Below, in pieces: positions 12,562 through 20,681 of a stretch of DNA of 25,120 nt (position 1 is the stretch's first letter; the number at the start of each line of letters is the position of its first letter). Made by a program: the position numbers and the translations under genes. The DNA comes from Microbacteriaceae bacterium (GTDB lineage: Bacteria > Actinomycetota > Actinomycetes > Actinomycetales > Microbacteriaceae): contig JAGIAU010000003.1 in assembly GCA_017744755.1 (NCBI GenBank), positions 1-25,120 of the forward strand. Direction: 5' to 3'. Below the pieces are notes generated by a model. It made no database searches. It saw only the letters and a list, made by a program, of their open reading frames with translations, and was not told the DNA's origin.

Positions 12562-14814
12562 ATGCCCGACTACGGCCACCCGATCCGATTCGGGACGTTC
12601 ATCACCCCCGTCAACCGCCCGCCGCAGCAGGCGGTCGCCCTCGCGCAGCGCAGCGAGGAGCTCGGCTACGACTTCGCGACGTTCCAGGACCACCCCTACC
12701 AGGCGGCGTTCCACGACACCTGGACGCTGCTCAGCTACATCGCCGCGCGCACCGAGCGCATCGGCCTGAGCGGGAACGTGCTCAACCTGCCGCTGCGCCA
12801 GCCCGCCGTCCTCGCCCGCTCCGCCGCGAGCCTCGACCTGCTGACCGGGGGCCGCGTCGCGCTCGGGCTCGGCGCGGGCGCCTTCGGCGGACCCGCCGTC
12901 GCGATGGGCGCGCCCGACCGCACCGCCGGGGAGAACGTCACCGCGCTCGACGAGGCAATCGACGTGATCCGCGGCATCTGGGATGCGAGCGAGCGCACCC
13001 CGCTGCGCGTTCACGGCGAGCACTACCGCGTCGACGGCGCGAAGCGCGGCCCCGCGCCCGCGCACGACATCCCCATCTGGCTCGGCGCCTACAAGCCGCG
13101 CATGCTGCGGCTCACCGGCGCCAAGGCGGACGGCTGGCTACCGTCGCTCCCGTATCTGCAGCCCGGCGACGTGGCGAACGGGAACGCGCTCATCGACGAG
13201 GCGGCGCTGACCGCCGGCCGTGACCCGCGGGAGGTCGCCCGCCTGCTCAACGTCTCCGGACAGGAGCCGGCCTCGGAGCTCCTGCGGCTGGCGGTCGAGG
13301 ACGGCGTCAGCGTGTTCATCGTCATGGGCGACGCGCCCGCCGCGATGCAGCGGTTCATGGACGAGGTCGCGCCGGCGATCCGGGAGGGCGTGGAACGCGC
13401 CCGCGCGGCATCCGGGATCGGGACGGACGGCATCGTCCGCGGCGCGGCCGCCCTCGCGAGGCGCCGTCCCGGCATCGACTACGAGGACGTGCCGGCCTCG
13501 CTCCGCGCCGAGGCGATCGAGCCGGGCGACCGGGCCCACGCCGCCGCCTCGGCGAACTACCTGCGCGGAGGCTCCCCCGGCCTCATCCTCCGCCCCGGCT
13601 CCGCGGCGGAGGTGCAGGACGCCGTCGTATACGCCGCGCGGCACATGGACGTGCCGCTCGGCGTCCGCAGCGGCGGCCACGGCATCAGCGGCCGCTCGAC
13701 CAACGACGGCGGCATCGTCATCGACCTGGAGCGCCTCGACGGGATCGAGCTGCTCGACGAGGCCGCCGGGCTCGTGCGGATCGGCCCGGGCGCCCGCTGG
13801 ATCGACGTCGCCCGCACCCTCGCCCCGCACGGCCTCGCCATCACCTCCGGCGACTACGGCGGCGTCGGGGTCGGCGGGCTCGCGACCGCGGGCGGCATCG
13901 GCTGGTTCGCGCGCGAGCACGGGCTGACGATCGACCACCTCCGCGCCGTCGAGGTCGTGCTCGCCGACGGCTCGATCGTGCGGGCCACCGCCTCGGAGGA
14001 GCCCGAGCTGTTCTGGGCCATGCGCGGCGCCGGCGGCAACTTCGGCGTGGCCGTCGCCTTCGAGTTCGAGGCGGCGCGCACCGCTGAGGTCGGCTTCGCG
14101 CAGTTCGCCTACGACGCCGCGGACACGGCCGCGTGGATCGCGCGCTTCGGCGAGGTCATGGAGCAGGCGCCGCGCGAGGTGAGCGGCCAGTTCATCCTCG
14201 GCGCCCCCTCGCCGGGCCGCCCGGCCGTCGGGCAGGTCATGCTCGCGGTCGACGCCGCCGAGCCTGAGCGCATCCTGGAGATCCTGCAGCCCTTCGCGAC
14301 CGTCGGCCCGCTGCTCGACCAGCAGGTGTCGGTCGGGACCTACGACCAGGTCATGGGGATCCTGTACCAGGACCTCCCGCACCAGGGCCGCGGCGAGCCC
14401 GTCGCCCGTTCTGGCCTCGTCGCCCACCTCTCGGAGGCGTTCGCCGCGGACGCGGTCGCGATGCTGGCGACGGGCGCGAGCGCGTTCTTCCAGGTGCGCT
14501 CCGTCGGCGGCGCCGTCGCCGACGTGCCCGCGGATGCGACCGCCTACGCAGGCCGCGCCGCGGGCTTCTCCGTCGTCGCCCTCGGGTCGAGCGCGCCGCG
14601 GCTCGACGCGGCCTGGGCGCCGCTCGAGCGGCACTTCGACGGGATGTACCTGAGCTTCGACACGCGCACCGGCCCGGAGGTCCTCGAGCGGGCCTTCCCG
14701 CCCGAGCACCTCGCGCGCCTCCGCGAGCTCAAGCGCCGCACCGACCCGACCGGCCTCTTCCGCGACAACTTCTACATCGAGCCGGCCGGGGAGGCGGCAA
14801 GCGCCGCCGCCTAG
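12562..14814 (+). CDS. Fusion of luciferase-like (LLM) flavin oxidoreductase and BBE-type FAD-linked oxidase
   Basis: A 750-residue two-enzyme protein. Residues about 8-285 are an LLM-class FMN/F420-dependent oxidoreductase: FGTFITPVNRP, ELGYDFATFQDH, RIGLSGNVLNLPLRQP, LTGGRVALGLGAG, GLGAYK-like PIWLGAYKPRML. Residues about 320-745 are an FAD-linked oxidase of the berberine-bridge type: RSGGHGISGRS (369-379), where H373 is the usual covalent FAD site, GVGVGGLATAGGIGW, MRGAGGNFGV, and a C-terminal DPTGLFRDNFYIEP. The second covalent residue, a Cys just before the VGVGG motif, is replaced (SGDYGGVGVGG), so only single linkage is expected. There is no stop or frameshift at the joint (about 285-330). 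No signal peptide is present. The ATG has a weak GGA upstream. The gene is divergent from hxlR. The substrate is unknown. Confidence 0.87.
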   Translation: MPDYGHPIRFGTFITPVNRPPQQAVALAQRSEELGYDFATFQDHPYQAAFHDTWTLLSYIAARTERIGLSGNVLNLPLRQPAVLARSAASLDLLTGGRVALGLGAGAFGGPAVAMGAPDRTAGENVTALDEAIDVIRGIWDASERTPLRVHGEHYRVDGAKRGPAPAHDIPIWLGAYKPRMLRLTGAKADGWLPSLPYLQPGDVANGNALIDEAALTAGRDPREVARLLNVSGQEPASELLRLAVEDGVSVFIVMGDAPAAMQRFMDEVAPAIREGVERARAASGIGTDGIVRGAAALARRRPGIDYEDVPASLRAEAIEPGDRAHAAASANYLRGGSPGLILRPGSAAEVQDAVVYAARHMDVPLGVRSGGHGISGRSTNDGGIVIDLERLDGIELLDEAAGLVRIGPGARWIDVARTLAPHGLAITSGDYGGVGVGGLATAGGIGWFAREHGLTIDHLRAVEVVLADGSIVRATASEEPELFWAMRGAGGNFGVAVAFEFEAARTAEVGFAQFAYDAADTAAWIARFGEVMEQAPREVSGQFILGAPSPGRPAVGQVMLAVDAAEPERILEILQPFATVGPLLDQQVSVGTYDQVMGILYQDLPHQGRGEPVARSGLVAHLSEAFAADAVAMLATGASAFFQVRSVGGAVADVPADATAYAGRAAGFSVVALGSSAPRLDAAWAPLERHFDGMYLSFDTRTGPEVLERAFPPEHLARLRELKRRTDPTGLFRDNFYIEPAGEAASAAA

Positions 14815-14848
14815 CCCCTCGCCCGGTCCGGGTGGTCGGGTGAAGGGG
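14815..14848. terminator. Hairpin between convergent LLM-BBE and araA genes
   Basis: CCCCT-CGCCCG (14815-14825) can pair with CGGGTG-A-AGGGG (14837-14848), with one G-U pair and one bulged A, around an 11-nt loop. It fills the 41-bp gap between the two convergent stop codons, so it probably terminates in both directions. Confidence 0.55.
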
Positions 14849-14855
14849 ACGCGGG

Positions 14856-16370
14856 TCAGAGGGGCTGGGCGAGACGGTAGTAGGCGGCGTTCGCGCGGAG
14901 GTCGCGCTCGAAGCCGTCGATCGTCGTCGACTCGTCGATCGTCAGCAGCTCGACGCCGGACATCCTCGCGAAGTCGCGCCACATGTCGAGCGACGTCTGC
15001 GTCGACATGACGGTGTGGTGCGCGGCGCCGGCCGTGAGCCACGCGGTCGTCGAGGTGCGGAAGTCCGGGAGCGGGCGCCAGACGGCGTGGCCCACCGGGA
15101 GCTTCGGCATGGGCGCCGGGAGCGGGACGCGCTCGACCGCGTTCGCCACGAGGCGGAACCGCTCGCGGAGATCGCTGAGCGCGACGACGAGCGCGCGGCC
15201 CGGATCGGCCGTGAAGACGAGGCGGACCGGGTCCTCCTTGCCGCCGATGCCGAGCGGGTGGGCGTCGAGACGCGGGCGCGCGGTCGTGAGCGACGGGGCG
15301 ACCTCGAGCATGTGCGCGCCGAGGATGAGCTCCTCGCCGGGCACGAGGTGGTACGTGTAGTCCTCCATGAGCGAGGCGCCACCGGGCAGGCCCGCGCCCA
15401 TCACGGCGGCCGCGCGGACGAGCACCGCGGTCTTCCAGTCGCCCTCCGCGCCGAAGCCGTAGCCGTCGGCCTGCAGGCGCTGCACGGCGAGGCCGGGGAG
15501 CTGGCGGAGGGCGCCGAGGTCCTCGAAGTTCGTCGTGAAGGCCGAGAAGCCGCCGTCCTCCAGGAGCGTTCGCAGCCCGGCCTCGACCGCGGCGCCGTAG
15601 CGCAGCGACTCGGCGCGCGCGCCGCCCGGCAGCAGGTCCGCGGCGACGTCGTAGCGGTCCGCGTACTCCGCGACGAGCGCGTCGATCGCCGAGGCGCCCA
15701 CCGCGTCGACGGCGGCGGCGAGCTCGGTGACGCCCCAGGTGTTCACCTGGACGCCGAAGACGTGCTCGGCCTCGGTCTTGTCGCCCTCGGTGACGGCGAC
15801 GAAGCGCATGTTGTCGCCGAAGCGCGCGAGGCGCATCGACCGCGTCGCCGCGCGGGCGGCCGCGGCCCGGACCCACGCCGAGGCGCGTTCGCCGACCGCG
15901 GGATCCGAGACGTGCCCGACGACGGTCGTCCGCGGCACGCCGAGCCGGGTCTCGATGTACGCGAACTCGCGGTCGCCGTGGGCGGCCTGGTTCAGGTTCA
16001 TGAAGTCGAAGTCGATCTCGCCCCAGGGCAGCGCCGCGTTCGCCTGCGTGTGCAGGTGGAGCAGCGGCTTCTGCAGCGCGTCGAGGCCCGCGATCCACAT
16101 CTTCGCCGGGCTGAACGTGTGCATCCAGGCGACGACGCCGATGACGCGGTCGTCCGCGTTCGCCTCGAGCATGACGCGGCGGATCTCGTCGCGGCCCGTC
16201 AGCACCGGCTTCCACACGACGCTCGCCGGGACGGCGGCGTCGAGCCCGCGGGCGACCTCCTGCGACTGGCTCGCGACCTGCGCGAGGGTCTCGGGGCCGT
16301 AGAGGTGCTGGCTCCCGGTGAGGAACCAGACCTCGTGCTGGGCGAGATCCGGGACGATGCTGCGGCTCAC
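14856..16370 (-). CDS. araA: L-arabinose isomerase
   Basis: Converts L-arabinose to L-ribulose in the cytosol; Mn-dependent. The 504-residue protein has normal length. The metal-binding residues appear as E309 (FGAEGDWK), E336 (MEDYTYHL), H353 (GAHMLEV) and H451/H452 (AAHHTVMS). The N-terminus EVWFLTGSQHLYGPETL and the motif WMHTFSPAKMW are diagnostic. The GTG at 16370 overlaps the araD stop (GTGA), indicating coupling; the longer in-frame extension belongs to the antisense or upstream gene region. It is the last gene of the transporter-araBDA operon and is followed by a hairpin. Confidence 0.97.
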   Translation of the reverse strand: MSRSIVPDLAQHEVWFLTGSQHLYGPETLAQVASQSQEVARGLDAAVPASVVWKPVLTGRDEIRRVMLEANADDRVIGVVAWMHTFSPAKMWIAGLDALQKPLLHLHTQANAALPWGEIDFDFMNLNQAAHGDREFAYIETRLGVPRTTVVGHVSDPAVGERASAWVRAAAARAATRSMRLARFGDNMRFVAVTEGDKTEAEHVFGVQVNTWGVTELAAAVDAVGASAIDALVAEYADRYDVAADLLPGGARAESLRYGAAVEAGLRTLLEDGGFSAFTTNFEDLGALRQLPGLAVQRLQADGYGFGAEGDWKTAVLVRAAAVMGAGLPGGASLMEDYTYHLVPGEELILGAHMLEVAPSLTTARPRLDAHPLGIGGKEDPVRLVFTADPGRALVVALSDLRERFRLVANAVERVPLPAPMPKLPVGHAVWRPLPDFRTSTTAWLTAGAAHHTVMSTQTSLDMWRDFARMSGVELLTIDESTTIDGFERDLRANAAYYRLAQPL

Positions 16371-17050
16371 TGGAGTCCTCCCTGCGGCGCCTGGCCGTAG
16401 ACGTGCTGGTAGCGGTCGAAGAGCCGGTCGACGTCCGCGGCCGGGATCGGCAGCGGCTCGCCGAGCTGGCGGGCGATGTGCACGGTCCGGGCGACGTCCT
16501 CGCACATGACGGCGGCCTTGACCGCGTCCCGGGCGTCCTTGCCGATCGTGAACGGCCCGTGGTTGCGCATGAGCACGGCCCGCGAGCGGTGGCCCCGGAG
16601 CGTGTCGACGATGCCGCGGCCGATCGAGTCGTCGCCGATGAGGGCGAAGGGGCCGACCGGGATCTCCCCGCCGAACTCGTCCGCCATCGCCGTGATGACG
16701 CAGGGGATCGGCTCGGCGCGCGCCGCCCAGGCGGTCGCATAGGTCGAGTGCGTGTGCACGACGCCGCCGACCTCCGGCATATGCCGATAGACGTATGCAT
16801 GCGCGGCGGTGTCGCTCGACGGCGCATGCGCCCCCTCGACGACCCGGCCGTCGAGGTCGCAGACGATCATCGACTCGGGCGTCAGATCGTCGTAGTCGAC
16901 GCCGCTCGGCTTGATGACGAAGCGCTCCTCACCGGGGACGCGGCCGGAGATGTTGCCGCCGGTCCAGACGACGAGCCCGTAGCGGACAAGCTCGCGGTGG
17001 AGCGCGGCGACCTCCGCGCGGATGCGGTCGAGCGTGCTCGGATCGGTCAT
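16367..17050 (-). CDS. araD: L-ribulose-5-phosphate 4-epimerase
   Basis: Converts L-ribulose-5-P to D-xylulose-5-P, the last arabinose-specific step; Zn-dependent class II aldolase fold. The 227-residue protein shows GNISGR (32-37), KPSGVDYDDL, SSDTAAH with D80, the zinc ligands H99 and H101 (VVHTHSTYA) and H164 (MRNHGPF), and the C-terminal YGQ tyrosine Y218. Two tandem ATGs occur at 17053 and 17050. AGGAGG ends 1 nt before the first and 4 nt before the second, so I prefer the second. The ribosome site overlaps the end of araB. Confidence 0.96.
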   Translation of the reverse strand: MTDPSTLDRIRAEVAALHRELVRYGLVVWTGGNISGRVPGEERFVIKPSGVDYDDLTPESMIVCDLDGRVVEGAHAPSSDTAAHAYVYRHMPEVGGVVHTHSTYATAWAARAEPIPCVITAMADEFGGEIPVGPFALIGDDSIGRGIVDTLRGHRSRAVLMRNHGPFTIGKDARDAVKAAVMCEDVARTVHIARQLGEPLPIPAADVDRLFDRYQHVYGQAPQGGLQ

Positions 17051-17059
17051 CATCCCTCC

Positions 17060-18661
17060 TCAGTCCAGTGCCGCGACGGCGGCGCGGACGATCGGCAGGC
17101 CCGCCTCCCAGCGGGCGCGGTAGGCATCGAAGGCGGCGACGCCGCCGGCGTCCGGCTCGACGGTGCGGGCGGACGCGCCGGCGAAGACGGCCGAGTCGAG
17201 CCAGTCCGCGAGGCTCGCCCGCGCCCCGGCGGCGACCGCGCCGCGGTAGGCGGCGAGCAGCGCCATGCCCCACGCGCCGCCCTCGGAGGCGGCTTCGCCG
17301 ACCGAGACCGGCGCGTCCAGGGCGTTCGCCAGGGCCTGCTGCGCGACGCCGTCCGTGCGGAACAGCCCGCCGTGCGCGAGCAGCCGGTCGATGCCGACGC
17401 CCGCCTCGGCGAGCGTCCGCATCCCCGTGCTCAGCGCGGCGAACACGCTGTAGAGCTGCGCCCGCCCGAGGCCCGCGAGATCGAGCCGGGCGTCCGGGGT
17501 GCGGACGAGGAGCGGCCGGCCGGCCGGCAGGCCGACGATCGGCTCGCCGGCGAGCAGGTTGTAGGCGAGGAGGCCCTCGGCGGCGTCCCCCCGGATCGCC
17601 GCCGAGGATGCGCCCCCCAGCATCGCCGCGAACACGGCGTCGTCGTCGACGGGATGCCCGATCGCCCGCGCGAACTCGGAGAAGACCCGGGCCCATGCGC
17701 CCAGCTCGCTCGAGCCGTTGTTGCAGTGCACCATGGCGACGGGGCTGCCCGCCGGCGTGGTGACGACGTCGATGCCGTCCGGGACCGGGTCGAGGCCGCC
17801 GTCGAGGACGACCATGGCGAAGACGCTCGTGCCGGCGCTCACGTTCCCGGTGCGCGGGCGGACCGCGTTCGTCGCGACCATGCCGGTGCCGGCGTCGCCC
17901 TCGGGCGGGCAGCACGGGGCGCCCGGCCGCAGCGCGCCGCTCGGATCGAGGAGCGCGGCGCCCGTCTCGGTCAGCGTCCCGGCGTCGGCCCCGGCCGGCA
18001 GCACCTCGGGCAGCAGCTCGGCGATGGACGGCGCCGCGCCGGCCTCGGCCGCGAGCGCGTCGAAGCGCGCGAGCAGCTCCGCGTCGTAGTCGCCTGTCGC
18101 CGGGTCGATGGGGAACACGCCGGAGGCATCTCCGACGCCGAGCACGTCGCGGCCGGTGAGCCGCTCGTGCACGTAGCCGGCGAGCGTCGTGAGCCGGGCG
18201 ACCGCGGGCACGTGCGCCTCGCGGTCGAGGACCGCCTGATAGAGGTGGGCGGCCGACCAGCGCTGCGGCACGGGCCGTCCGAACGACTCGGAGAGAGCCG
18301 CGGCGGCGGCGGCCGTCGAGGTGTTCCGCCAGGTGCGGAACGGCACGAGCAGCTCACCCGCGGCGTCGAAGGCGAGGTAGCCGTGCATCATCGCCGATAT
18401 GCCGATCCCGGCATATGCCGTGGGACGGACGCCGTGCGCGGCCTCCGCCGCCTCGACGAGCGAGGCGTACGCCGCCCGCAGCCCCGCCTCGACCGAGCCG
18501 AGCGCGTAGGTCCAGCGGCCGTCGACGAGCTCGTTCTCCCAGGCGCTCGTCCCCGTCGCGAGGACCTCCCCGGAGCCGGTGGCGAGGCAGGCCTTGATCC
18601 GCGTCGAACCGAGCTCGATCCCGAGGAACGCGCCGCCGTCCGCGATGAGCCCGGCGCTCAC
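17060..18661 (-). CDS. araB: FGGY family kinase, probable L-ribulokinase
   Basis: Phosphorylates L-ribulose to L-ribulose-5-P. The 533-residue FGGY protein begins FLGIELGSTRIKACL (12-26) with the phosphate-binding IELGSTR loop. It has MMHGYLAFD and FRTWRNTST (108-116), a probable catalytic Asp178 in GVGDASGVFPID, and GNVSAGTSVFAMVV in the ATPase half. It is closer in pattern to the xylulokinase-like FGGY group than to E. coli AraB, so specificity rests on its place directly before araD and araA. The GTG at 18661 overlaps the permease stop (GTGA). The stop is 9 nt ahead of the araD start. Confidence 0.92.
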   Translation of the reverse strand: MSAGLIADGGAFLGIELGSTRIKACLATGSGEVLATGTSAWENELVDGRWTYALGSVEAGLRAAYASLVEAAEAAHGVRPTAYAGIGISAMMHGYLAFDAAGELLVPFRTWRNTSTAAAAAALSESFGRPVPQRWSAAHLYQAVLDREAHVPAVARLTTLAGYVHERLTGRDVLGVGDASGVFPIDPATGDYDAELLARFDALAAEAGAAPSIAELLPEVLPAGADAGTLTETGAALLDPSGALRPGAPCCPPEGDAGTGMVATNAVRPRTGNVSAGTSVFAMVVLDGGLDPVPDGIDVVTTPAGSPVAMVHCNNGSSELGAWARVFSEFARAIGHPVDDDAVFAAMLGGASSAAIRGDAAEGLLAYNLLAGEPIVGLPAGRPLLVRTPDARLDLAGLGRAQLYSVFAALSTGMRTLAEAGVGIDRLLAHGGLFRTDGVAQQALANALDAPVSVGEAASEGGAWGMALLAAYRGAVAAGARASLADWLDSAVFAGASARTVEPDAGGVAAFDAYRARWEAGLPIVRAAVAALD

Positions 18662-19644
18662 GGATTCCTCCGCACGACGCTCAGGCCGCGCTGCAGCAGC
18701 ACGAAGACGAGGACGATGCCGCCCGTGATGATCGTCGTCATCTCCGGCGGGATCTTCCCGTCGCGGGTGATGAGCACGATCATGAGGCCGAGCACGAGCG
18801 CACCGACGACGGAGCCCGCGACGTAGCCGACGCCGCCGGTCAGGAGCGTGCCGCCGATGACGACCGCCGCGATGGCGTCGAGCTCCCAGCCGATGCCCGT
18901 GATGTTCTGCGCGATGCCGAGCCGGGCGGTGTAGACGACCGCCGCGACGCCGGCGAGCGTGCCGCTGATGACATACACCCACACCTTCGTGCGCCAGACC
19001 GGCAGGCCCATGAGCAGGGCGGAGGGCTCCGAGCCGCCGATCGCGTAGACGGTGCGGCCGAGGCGCGTGCGGTGCAGCACGAACCATGCGCCGAGGACGA
19101 CGATCGCGGCGATGAGCACGCCGGGGGTGAGGATGAGGTCGTTCACCTTGGGGCCGTCGACGAGCTTCCACTCGGCGGCGATGAGCCGGATGGGCGAGTC
19201 GTCGGCGAGCCGCTCCGGATTGGTCGAGAGCGTCGAGGCGAGGCCGCGGGCGAGGAACATCATGGCGAGCGTCGCGATGAACGGCTGCACCCCGAAGTAC
19301 TCGACGAGGATCCCGGAGGCGAGGCCGAAGGCGCCGCCGATGACGACCATGAGCACCATGACGAGCCACGGGTTCCAGCCGGCGTTCGCGAGCAGCACGC
19401 CCGTCACGCTCGTGAACGCGATGACCGCGCCGACCGACAGGTCGATGCCGCCCGTGACGATCACGAAGGTGAGGCCGACCGCGAGGATGACGAGGTGCGC
19501 ATTGTTGATGAGCAGGTTCGACAGCGTCGAGAACTGCAGGATGCGGCCGTAGGCGATCTCGCCGTACGCGATCATCGCGACGAAGATGACGACCGCGCCG
19601 ATCGTCGGCAGCGTCGCGGCGCGGTGCTGGAGGAACTGCTTCAC
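18658..19644 (-). CDS. Sugar ABC transporter permease (YjfF-like, CUT2)
   Basis: Second membrane subunit of the CUT2 importer, 328 residues from a GTG at 19644 that overlaps the previous permease stop. It carries many hydrophobic segments and the RbsC/YjfF signatures VGLTFVIVTGGIDLSVGAV and GVQPFIATLAMMFLARGLA. The LDAIAAVVIGGTLLTGGVG stretch near the C-terminus is the docking region. It follows the YtfT-like permease and precedes araB, so the transported sugar is very likely L-arabinose, probably also arabinofuranose forms. Confidence 0.95.
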   Translation of the reverse strand: MKQFLQHRAATLPTIGAVVIFVAMIAYGEIAYGRILQFSTLSNLLINNAHLVILAVGLTFVIVTGGIDLSVGAVIAFTSVTGVLLANAGWNPWLVMVLMVVIGGAFGLASGILVEYFGVQPFIATLAMMFLARGLASTLSTNPERLADDSPIRLIAAEWKLVDGPKVNDLILTPGVLIAAIVVLGAWFVLHRTRLGRTVYAIGGSEPSALLMGLPVWRTKVWVYVISGTLAGVAAVVYTARLGIAQNITGIGWELDAIAAVVIGGTLLTGGVGYVAGSVVGALVLGLMIVLITRDGKIPPEMTTIITGGIVLVFVLLQRGLSVVRRNP

Positions 19645-20681
19645 GCGACCGCCTTCCGTGCCGCGCGCATCCGCGCGCCCGCCTGACCGATCCAGCCGCG
19701 CACCCGCTGCGACTGCAGCAGGCAGAGCACGACGATGACGACCGCCTTGAACGCCGGCGTCGCCGAGGCGGGCACGCCGAGGAACACGATCGTCTTGTCC
19801 AGGGTCGCGATGAGGAACGCGCCGACGACGGCCCCGCCGAGCGAGAACCTCCCGCCCGCGAGCGACGTCCCGCCGACGACGACCGCGAGGATCGCGTCGA
19901 GCTCCGCCTGGTAGCCGGTCTGCGACACGTCGACCGTCATGACCGAGCCGGTCGCGAAGAGCCCCGCGATGCCGGCGAGCAGGGCGCTCAGCAGGTACGC
20001 GGAGAAGAGCAGCGCGCGGCGGTCGACGCCCGCGAGGCGCGCGGCCTTCGGGTCGACGCCGAGCGACTCGATGAGCAGGCCGAGGGCGCTCCGCCGGATG
20101 AGCACGGCGACGACCACGATGAGGACGAGCGCCAGCAGGAAGACGACGGGGATGCCGAGCACGTAGCCGTTGGCGATCCAGCGCATGGGATCGTTCACCG
20201 CGTTCGTGTTCTGCCCCTGCGTGACGACCTTCGCGAGGCCGCGGCCCGCGAGCATCATGACGAGCGTCGTGATGAACGGCTGCAGCCCGACCACGGCGAC
20301 GAGCACCGCGTTCACGAGGCCGACGAGGAGGGCGACGCCGAGCGCGAGCCCGATCGCCGCGAGCGCGTCGCCCACGGAGTCCGGGGCGCCGTGGTCATGC
20401 AGGTACTGCATCGCGACGGCGCCGGACACCGCCATGACGGAGCCGACGGAGAGGTCGATGCCGCCCGTCGCGATGACGAGGCACATGCCGAAGGCGATGA
20501 GCAGGATGGGCGCGACGACGCGGAGGATGTCGATGACGTTGCCGACGAGGTTGCCCGTCACCGGGCTCACCGTGATGGCGAGGTAGCGCGGATCCTTCGC
20601 GAGGTTGATCGCCAGCAGCAGCAGGATCGCGACGAAGCCCCAGAACGGCGGCTTCTTCACGAGGCCCTTGACCCGGTTCAT
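19641..20681 (-). CDS. Sugar ABC transporter permease (YtfT-like, CUT2)
   Basis: First membrane subunit of the CUT2 importer, 346 residues. RbsC-family signatures are GMCLVIATGGIDLSVGSVMA, GLQPFITTLVMMLAGRGLA and ELDAILAVVVGGTSLAGGRF. A basic N-terminus (MNRVKGLVKK) and a basic C-terminus (RMRAARKAVA) flank the membrane core. The ATG at 20681 overlaps the ATPase stop (ATGA), which suggests coupled translation and fixed stoichiometry with the ATPase. Partner of the permease at 18658-19644. Confidence 0.95.
   Translation of the reverse strand: MNRVKGLVKKPPFWGFVAILLLLAINLAKDPRYLAITVSPVTGNLVGNVIDILRVVAPILLIAFGMCLVIATGGIDLSVGSVMAVSGAVAMQYLHDHGAPDSVGDALAAIGLALGVALLVGLVNAVLVAVVGLQPFITTLVMMLAGRGLAKVVTQGQNTNAVNDPMRWIANGYVLGIPVVFLLALVLIVVVAVLIRRSALGLLIESLGVDPKAARLAGVDRRALLFSAYLLSALLAGIAGLFATGSVMTVDVSQTGYQAELDAILAVVVGGTSLAGGRFSLGGAVVGAFLIATLDKTIVFLGVPASATPAFKAVVIVVLCLLQSQRVRGWIGQAGARMRAARKAVA

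Noticed and set aside
13138..16827. 1229-codon open frame on the minus strand
   Set aside because: It runs antisense to the LLM-BBE gene and out of frame through araA and araD. Its composition is low-complexity Arg/Ala/Gly/Pro, typical of shadow frames in GC-rich DNA.
16403..18826. 807-codon open frame on the plus strand
   Set aside because: It is antisense to araD and araB, which have full family motifs. The translation shows no domain pattern.
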